Assembly (NCBI GenBank): GCA_000507305.1
Contig: DF241753.1
Coordinates: 1 to 64,000 of the forward strand
DNA: 64,000 bases
DNA from: Breviolum minutum Mf 1.05b.01
Taxonomy: Eukaryota; Sar; Dinophyceae; Suessiales; Symbiodiniaceae
Direction: 5' to 3'
Shown: positions 56,502-64,000 of the stretch, one piece after another
Layout of the letters: every line of letters begins with the position of its first letter
Position numbering within the stretch: position 1 is the first letter of the stretch
The notes under the pieces: model-generated
Databases searched by the model: none
What the model was told of the DNA's origin: nothing
What the model saw: only the letters and a program-made list of their open reading frames with translations
Position numbers and translations under genes: made by a program

Positions 56502-59500
56502 CAAGTACTGACTTGGCGGTTTCACCATAAAGATTAGCTATGTGACTTTCGCGGCAGTGGATGATTTGGATGCGAAATATTGAAAAGGACAAAAGATCCT
56601 GCAATCAAAATATGTTTGCTGCATAGCCATAGAGAAACAGAAGAAAATGCAGATCCAACAAGCTTGCGCGGTATTGCTTGTTTTTTTTCAATTGATTTGA
56701 ACTTGGCTTTGATATTTATGGACTCTTTATTGTATTGAAAAGATTTGAATTGGCGAGTTTGGAGCTCCAATTTTAGTATTGCAAACTGAACTTGCAGTCG
56801 AGCATATGAATGCTGTTGGGCCTTGCAGTTTAGTGTTTTTTTTCTTCCCCTCAAAAGACACGAGGATTCCACTACTTCATGAGACATGAGTATGTTTTGC
56901 CCCTGTGTTGTTTTCATTGTTTGAGAATGTGTTCGTATTCATGAGAACACTGCAGTATTCTTCAATGATACTTCAATGGCATTCATTGCGTTCCAAACAT
57001 TTGGTCACTGCTGCGGCAACACACTCTGAGATTGGTGATTAGATTGATACAAAGATTCTATAACTATAAGTAACACTTAAATGCTTAAGTATGCCTTATA
57101 TATACATTGATGTTTAAGAACATGTTAAGTGCTAAGTATTCAGCATTCATTAAATTTCAGTGCTGTTTGGTTTGTCTAAATCAACCAGTGTGATGGCATC
57201 CATTTTTTGGATGGCCAATCATCAGATCCAGTTTCCGGTATTATGGGATGCATCATAGCCACATAAAACAGGAAATGCTACTTTTGGAACGTACTGTACC
57301 ACCACATCAAGCTATCATTATGTCATATGATATATACAGAATTTGAGAATTGACTTCAATCAGTGTTAGTCATGTCGCTTCATGCCAAATTACTTATATT
57401 CAGTACATGTGATTTTCGCTCTGTCACTTTCATACATCAAAAATGAGCAAGGTCGTTTTTTGTACCTCGACTCAACAAGTCTTCACGGGAAAAGGTGCTG
57501 CCCATGTCCCAGGTCTGAAACCGTGGTTGCGCAGCCGACTCTGCGACAGATTCGACAAAAAAGGGAGCACGGTTCAGTTTTTTTCAGTGTCTCGGATCTT
57601 CATGTCTCAATCTTTTCCTTTTGATGTTTCACATGGAGCAGAATCCCTTTGCTGATTGATTTTCTTATTGTGTATGCGGCTGGAGGTTCAGAGAGTTACA
57701 ATTGCAAGATGTGTCTCGCTACTACAAATATTGTCAAATATGATAGGAAATCTCGAGTATCAAACATGCATAAACGCATAATAATTACATAAACGCATAA
57801 TAATTATAAGTATTTAAATGTCAGCATAGATTATACATATTTACAGATTGTAATACTCTACCTCCACCTAACATGTCTGATACCAAAGTGGAAAACTCCT
57901 TTGGGTTCATTGAGCTCTTCCATTCTTGAGACCTTACCGGACATCATTTTGAAGCATTCGTAAAGGGAGATGTGAAACTGCGACAATTCATTGGACGTGA
58001 AATTAAAGAGCGTAATTTCCCAACATGTTGTAGCAGGATTTATGTGAATGAAAACGCTTGGAAAATTATACCATGCAAATGGACTGGCCAATTTCATGTT
58101 ACTAGGTTCGATTCAGAGACTGTCACTACGGCCGTTTCGTCAGCCAAGGGGTTTTACCCTGCTGTAGACCTTCATGCTTGAAGTCAGTCGATGAGTCAAT
58201 CATGTGAATGAAGGTGTTAAACACCTTGCACACAGCATCCAACACTTCAGTAGCGCAGTTGGAATCAAGGATCTGATGGAACGAAATAGCCTTCACCCAA
58301 TCTCCCAAATGGCTTTCTGTTTCAAGTGCGCTAGAAAAGTGGGGTGTTTGACACCAGATTTGTCGAGCTGCCAACATTGGGGAAGAGTTCGCAGTTTGAG
58401 AAACACTTTTTGTTTATTTGTATCTATTTTCGTTTTGTGCATTTATGGTCACAAGAAAAGCAGTTGCATCACAGGATACAATTCACCACTACTAAGCCCC
58501 TGGGTTTTTGAGCACGAAGTTTTACAGTGTGCCATTTTGAAGCATGCAACAAGGTGGGTTTTGTCGCCGGGGTGGTTCGACCCTCACTATCCCCATGGGA
58601 GCCAAGATTTTTCTCTCCAATTGGAGAACTCTGGAGTCATGAAGACGTTGTGGGATCATATGGGATCAGTTGTAAAGACAAATTCATTCCTCATTCCTAC
58701 AGTTTTTTCTTACTCCATTTCAATGTTTGTAGTCTCAGGTGCCAGTTGGATAGGAAGCATGGTGGTTGTCAAGCTGACATTGGCATCAGAGCTATGGTAC
58801 TAATCAATTGACAAATGATTGGGCACTATGTAGAGAATTTTAGAGACCTCCATAAGCCTCCATAGGCCTGATGAACAAGTCATGTCCATCAGCAAATGGT
58901 TTAGCCGATATCTCTGCATCTCAGTTCCTTCATGTTGAAAGGTGTGACAAGCTTCTCTGGTGCCCAACGCTTGCATTACCAAAAGCCAAGGACTTTGCAA
59001 AGCGACGGAGCTTGAATGAGCTGTGATAAATCTCGAGTGTTGGACAGTAAGCAACAGTTGTATATTTTAACATGGAATATGAATTGATGAAAACGGTGGC
59101 AGCATTTTGGTGACCCCTTGTTTTGCCCTCGATTAAGGGGATCATGGTGTGATGTGTTGACCTCGGTAGTAATATGTGTGAAATTGAAACCCATTCTGCG
59201 GCTATGGTTGTTTGAGATCTAGTCCAAGAGCAGAAAGGTTGCTCCTGTGAGCTTTGGAACCGAAATTATATCTCCAAAACTCTGCAAACAAAATGACATA
59301 GCTCTTGGAATGGCCACTAGGTTCAAGAGTATTTCTCTTGGATGGTCAAGACACTTTGTGTTTGAGATTGCCGGTACGGCCAGGACGGACTTGACTGGTT
59401 TAAAATGGCAGCGCCCTGATACCAATGGTCAGCTGCTGAGCCTATGATAGAAAAGCTGCAAAGTGTGCCTGGACAGATCGCTGCTCATTGACTCAGGGAT

Positions 59501-59600
59501 GTAGGATATGCATATCTGTACATACGTACTATATGTACTGGTATATCTGTATATGTACATCATTTCATATGACCAAAATGAAATGCCAGACTGTTTTAGC
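56502..59600. other. Weakly coding stretch after the amylase gene
   Basis: Candidate exons: 57440-57590 (GKGAAHVPGLKPWLRSRL), 57970-58180 (GDVKLRQFIGREIKERNF), 58545-58690 (GFVAGVVRPSLSPWEPRFF) and 59250-59445 (GTEIISPKLCKQNDIALGMA). A 199-codon frame (58204-58803) overlaps the third in another frame. No domain is recognised. A 20-bp unit (ACATAAACGCATAATAATTA) occurs twice near 57770-57805. Confidence 0.3.
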
Positions 59601-59651
59601 AGGATTCAATTCTAGCTTTGTGCAGATGTTTTCAAGATGTGACATGTTCAG

Positions 59652-59758
59652 GTGATGATGAGATGCCACCCCGGGTATCTCCAGTGTCTCCAGCAACAGC
59701 CAAAGCAGCTGTGTCGGAGATGCGCATTGGGACAAGAGTGTCCATCAAGGGCTTGCAG
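59652..59758 (+). CDS. Exon with start of a short SH3-like motif
   Basis: This exon lies between ttcag and a GCAG|GG junction. It encodes VSPVSPATAKAAVSEMRIG and TRVSIKGLQ. The end resembles the opening strand of a small barrel-like motif (V.i.GL...p.lNG..g.v) that I believe is common in dinoflagellate proteins. It may join the 60594 exon. Confidence 0.4.
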
Positions 59759-60125
59759 GGCCCCAAACATTTGCCAGAAGCCTCAAGACATTTGTGCAGT
59801 TTGATGCACTTGCAGCCTAGTTTTGCGGGTGAATCTTTGTGGGGGCCCAATACTTTTCGAGAAACATCTCAGCCCGGAATGAAGTGCTTGGAAATGGATG
59901 ACATCTCACGAGACGCAAAGCAAAAACTGATTGGTTGAGCATTATAGAATTCACATCTCTATAGCTAATGTTTCGAAAGGCCTTTGAACCAGCCAGTCTA
60001 ATGGGATCAGAAAGAGGCTTTGTGATGTCACAATATGACAACACATCTTGCCCTCGAAGATTGTATGCACTGAGGAACGGATGCACCGGGCGCATAGTGG
60101 GCCAGGTAGGGCCTTGTTTGGAAGG

Positions 60126-60126
<1 letters not shown>

Positions 60127-60183
<57 letters not shown>

Positions 60184-60221
60184 CTGGTTGTTGTTGTCGT
60201 CGTCGTCGTCGTCGTCGTCGT
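60127..60221 (+). repeat. (GTT)n then (GTC)n microsatellite
   Basis: About 19 GTT units, an interruption, then about nine GTC units. The frames through it are repeat artefacts. It lies in a probable intron. Confidence 0.95.
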
Positions 60222-60593
60222 TGTTTTATGTTGTTTTTCAGGAAATTGTTTCGTGACATAACCTTACCATTAGGCCTAGGACTGTTTCACTGTTGATGTA
60301 AAATCGTTTCCTTCCTTTTGAGATCGAAACACGGGCGTTGCAGTTTTGGATCAAAGACATTCAACTGTTGTGGGACTGAAGTCTTCATGGGTTAAGTTGG
60401 CTGAATGATCATGGGGCTTGGCATGCCCCTGGAGGTATCGGTTGAGCTAAAAAGCTTGAGAAACACTGGAGTCTGATGGGAGTAGATACACCGTGTTCAA
60501 TTATAAGTGTTGCATACTGGCGCTGATTATTTTTAATGATTGTTTGCAGGGAAAAAGAATGGGGAACATTATAGACCTTCAATCTTCCAACAG

Positions 60594-60704
60594 GAAGAAA
60601 CCTTTGCAGAGATTTGCTGCTTGAAACACCTGGAGCCACCCCGCAAGGCCGAAAATCGCTACGTGGTGGAGTTAAGTGATGGCAGTGAAGCTGGAGAAAC
60701 TAAG
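60594..60704 (+). CDS. Exon with end of a short SH3-like motif
   Basis: After ccaacag the frame encodes ETFAEICCLKHLEPPRKAEN and RYVVELSDGSEAGETK, ending at a possible GC donor. The RYVVELSDG strand matches the closing part of the motif begun at 59652. The binding partner is unknown. Confidence 0.4.
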
Positions 60705-62348
60705 GCGTGGTTTGTAACTGATCTCTGGATTGGAATGAAACCCACTGACAAAATAGAATCTACTCCAATCACACAAGGTTGTTCATCCATACTGATGCAG
60801 CTATAGTATAAATGATATATATATATATGATATGTACTGTGTTTTGTTTGATAAACCTGAGAAGTTGCGGCAGTTGTGGCTCACTTCCAACAGTCACCGG
60901 TCACCTTGTAGGCTCTGAAGCCACAAAACTTGGAAGAAATGGGTCTCAGTTTGGGAAGGCCATCCCTGCATCAAATGGTCCGTTTCGCAGATGTAACAAG
61001 CCAAGATTGGACATAGATAGTTGATACATTGGGAAGGATGTTGATAATAGGAGTTTGATATTGAATCTAATATTCGCCATGTTGGCATTTTCATTTGGTC
61101 TATGAATCTATGGGATTGTTTGAGTACTTTCGAATGCGCTTACTATCCGAATTGACGTGGTGTTTGAAGTACATTCTTTGGGCATGGTGGTATGCTAGGC
61201 AGTTATTTCACCATTTAAAGTTGAAGCTCCGGATGCCATTTTGCGTTGCACAATCTCGCCCATTTCATGTTGGCAGGTATCTTTTTTCAGATGTATATGT
61301 CATATATCCATTTTAGTCCATTTTCAAAATTGTTTCTAAAATTGAGCTGACTGCTTCACTCCGGCAGAGGAGTGCACCTGCAACGGCCCCTACCACACCA
61401 ACACCGACACCACCATCCAGGTTCAGTGTGATGTGAGTGATTCTGTCATATGCCCCAATCAGTGGTCACCAACAAGTCATAGATTCATATATAATCTCTT
61501 ATATATGTTCACCTATATTAATGATATACATATATCAAGTCCAGATGCTGGTGGATGCAAGAGAATATCACGCATCATGAAGATGGGACTTGTTGTAACA
61601 TGGCTCATGACAATAGTGCAGCCCTACGAGATGCTAAGCTGCTCAATTTTCTCCAGAGACAGGATTGGTATCACTCTTTATCATGACGCATGTTTTTGCC
61701 AGATCATTTACCATTTGTTAATATTGTTTATTGTTGATTATAGTATAGCCTAAAGCAGTTGGACTATTCGAGACACAATATTATTCGAAAATCCATCATG
61801 ATCAGTTGTTTAATGTTGTCTCTTGCAAGTTGGTTCAAACGCACTGGTCACTTCCAATTCTTTCAGCCTGCAAGACTGGTCAAAGAGTCAGGCTGACGAT
61901 TGGTGCAAGAGTTCGGTAGGGCACTCTGATGGATGATGAATGGTAGGCACATGATTTGATTGGATACATGGCATGACATGTGGTTTCTCTGAGGGTTGGG
62001 GGGAGGTGAAAAGTAGAATGTAGGTGAATACACGAACATTCGTTTGAAGGGGGAATGAAATGTTGTATATATACTTATAGTTCCTGTCTCCCATCGGGAG
62101 TTAAACTAATGAACTATCTTCGTGGGATGTTGCATCCTTTACTTTGGCTTTGACCCTGAGGTGCATGTGTTTGGAGGATGTTTGATCTTTTGTCTGACAA
62201 TGTGGTATTGTTTCCAAAGCGTGGCAATGAAGATGCGTCATCCCACAGTTATAACTTTAATCTCCATCATGTTCTGCAATGTTACTCTTTTAGAACACAC
62301 AATCACTGCACCATTTGCTATTTCACCCTTGAAAAAGACCAGAAAATC

Positions 62349-62499
62349 ACAGACTGTATTCCAAGAAATGCAAAGTGTAGAATTTGGTTTTCAACCAGTC
62401 GATGTGAGGTTGATTGGTTTGGCCACACGACCTGAGTTGAATCAGCAAAGTGGATCCATCATAGATGTGCAAGGATCAAGGCTGGGTGGCTGCAGTTGA
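62349..62499 (+). CDS. Exon with RPELN motif
   Basis: The frame encodes QPVDVRLIGLATRPELNQQS and GSIIDVQGSRLGG, then a stop. It resembles the same motif (V.L.GL..RPELNG..G.I), with Gln in place of the usual Gly. It may be the last exon of the gene that includes the exons at 59652 and 60594, or a separate one. Confidence 0.4.
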
Positions 62500-63104
62500 A
62501 AGGGGTATTTGAAGGGTTGGTTTAGGTTCACTGAATATTCACCCATATCAACATATATCAACCCTTAAAATAACCGACTTTTCAATCATATTGATATAAG
62601 ATACATATAAATCTTTTGAAACTGAATAGTTGACGATTACTATTTGACTTTATACCCTTATCAAATTACAGGATTGACAGGATTCGCAGATAGCACAATT
62701 CAGGATTTTTTGTTTGCTTTGGATTCATTGGGAACCAAAGGGGACAACTATGGAAGGTTGAACTTGTCACGGCCACTTGGGTAAAACTGGATGGCAGTTT
62801 CTTGGTTTCATGATGTGATTGGCTCTTAGATCCGGCGAGGTCTGTGAAGCTTCCAAGAACCTTGAAGATGTCACACATGTCACCACTATTTAGAAGAATT
62901 TTATATTATGTAAATATTATGTATATATTTGTATATTCATATTTCCTAGCGGTCTTATCCGCTAGAGCATATATGACTTGTGCATAACCTCAACATATCT
63001 CCCGCGCATTTGGCATCAGACTATGTGTAGAACAATCACTTCACAGTGCATTGTGCCACTTCAAATGTCCAAGTTTGAGATGAGTTCGTTTTCGTTTCTG
63101 AACC
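62500..63104. other. Intergenic stretch before the Tdp1-like gene
   Basis: AT-rich with no convincing exon. The promoter of the next gene should lie here. No core element was identified. Confidence 0.35.
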
Positions 63105-64000
63105 ATGGCTTTGCGTTCTGGCTGGTTCAGTGGTGACAACTTTCACCTGAACCGAGTGTCGCAAGTCGAATTGCCGGAAGATCTTTGCACAGAAGAGGAA
63201 CGTCAAACTGTGGGAGATGCCAACGAAAACACTGATCCCACCAGGCAACAACAGGGGAAGATGCAAAGTGTGAATTCAAGCCAGTTGACGTTTTCGTTTG
63301 GGTATTGTTTTCAATTTGTTTTTGTTGATGTTTGATGCTGTTGAAATATTGGTTGGAGCAGAGTCAGATGTCACAACTGACAGGTATGGTGTTATTTGTG
63401 TTGACATTTCTGATCCTCGCTCTGGGGTAGACATCTCCATCAATCGTGAGACTATTTGCTTGAAAGATCTCAATGCAGCTGGCACAGCCACATCCGTATT
63501 GCTGACAACCTTTGATTTACCACTCCCCGATGATGTGCAATGGTTCAAGGACAAGTTGTGTTTGCATCAAAATGTCGAAGTGACCCTATGCGCACATCTT
63601 TGGCCAGGCAAGCCGGATGATAGAAGAGCCTTGTGGTTGGAACTGCATCGCTGTTTTCCAAGGGCAGCATTGCATTTCACAGGCACACCAGAGTTTTCTC
63701 AGCCTCGCGTTGGAGAAGATCCAGAAGAACCCGATGGAGAAGTGACCAGTGTTCATGCCAAGCTGATCATGTTGGAATTTCCAGATCGACTTCGGGTGGT
63801 CATAAGCAGCGCCAATTTATTGGAACGATTTTGGGATTTCAACAACGAAGTTCTTTGGGTCAAAGATTTCCCCAAAGGACCAGATATTGCCAATCCAGCT
63901 CAAGGAATGTTGGCATCAGACTTTGGTCGTGTCTTTGGCCACTTCGTGGTTCAGATCTTAGATCAATGTCCCTTGAAACGTCAAAACCTTTGGTTGCAAC
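63105..64000 (+). CDS. Tyrosyl-DNA phosphodiesterase (Tdp1-like), 5' part
   Basis: A first exon probably starts at 63105 (MALRSGWFSGDNFHLNRVSQ). From about 63328 a long open frame runs off the window. The second part holds the first half of the phospholipase-D fold with the HxK motif VHAKLIMLEF (His at 63754, Lys at 63760) and Asn at 63814 in ISSANLLERFW. The 18-residue Lys-to-Asn spacing and the RVVISSANL context match Tdp1 rather than other HKD enzymes. Tdp1 removes topoisomerase I tyrosine adducts and other blocked 3' ends from DNA, via a phospho-His intermediate. The Gln that follows 11 residues after this Asn in human Tdp1 (from memory) is Glu here. The second HKN motif would lie beyond the window. 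The exon 1 to exon 2 join is not fixed. Confidence 0.75.

Noticed and set aside
58204..58803. 199-codon open frame as a single gene
   Set aside because: Part of it competes with a more protein-like frame (58545-58690), it shows no domain, and in a genome with small exons a read-through frame of this length over introns is possible. Left as unassigned.
59968..60296. Poly-Val and poly-Cys frames with a possible membrane segment
   Set aside because: Produced by the GTT/GTC microsatellite.
1..64000. tRNA, rRNA or snRNA genes
   Set aside because: I looked for cloverleaf-like acceptor arms and conserved loops by eye and saw none convincing; a covariance-model scan would be needed to exclude them.

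Overview
This is nuclear DNA from a eukaryote with many short exons, and it most resembles a dinoflagellate. Exons are 50-350 bp and separated by AT-rich introns. Several introns appear to start with GA or GC rather than GT, and exon junctions repeatedly read AG|G. All convincing coding exons lie on the plus strand, as in the one-way gene arrays of dinoflagellates. One LTR retroelement has a layout (an extra domain between protease and integrase) that I associate with dinoflagellate copia-type elements. GC looks to be in the low-to-mid 40s percent by eye. No species can be named. Exon boundaries were inferred by eye, so most genes here are partial models. Layout: 0.6-12.1 kb holds about twenty small exons coding for EF-hand calcium-binding segments, probably one or two large multi-EF-hand proteins. 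13-18 kb holds a few unidentified exons, a CAT microsatellite and a MITE-like element with inverted ends (16555-17175). 18.0-26.8 kb is a young, nearly complete Ty1/copia element: two 271-bp LTRs differing at one base, a primer-binding site, gag in two frames, and a 2257-aa pol frame with protease, a methyltransferase-like domain, integrase, reverse transcriptase and RNase H. It lies in an intron of a host gene, is flanked by 36-bp identical direct repeats, and carries a 189-aa protein-like frame overprinted inside pol. 27.5-28.35 kb is a decayed kinesin-light-chain-type TPR gene, followed by a long imperfect hairpin. 34.5-38.0 kb contains exons of a class I SAM-dependent methyltransferase and a 16-bp tandem array that ends in an assembly gap. 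38-44 kb has scattered unidentified exons. 44.5-48.1 kb is a tandem duplication of one unidentified four-exon gene. 52.3-56.5 kb is a GH13 alpha-amylase gene with a likely signal peptide and about nine exons. 59.6-62.5 kb has exons with a short RPELN-type motif. The window ends inside a tyrosyl-DNA phosphodiesterase (Tdp1-like) gene. The genes do not form a pathway: calcium binding, secreted starch breakdown, DNA-adduct repair and small-molecule methylation simply lie side by side. The element and its unusual contents (overprinted frame, methyltransferase-like domain, long flanking repeats, two frame changes) are the most unusual part of the window.
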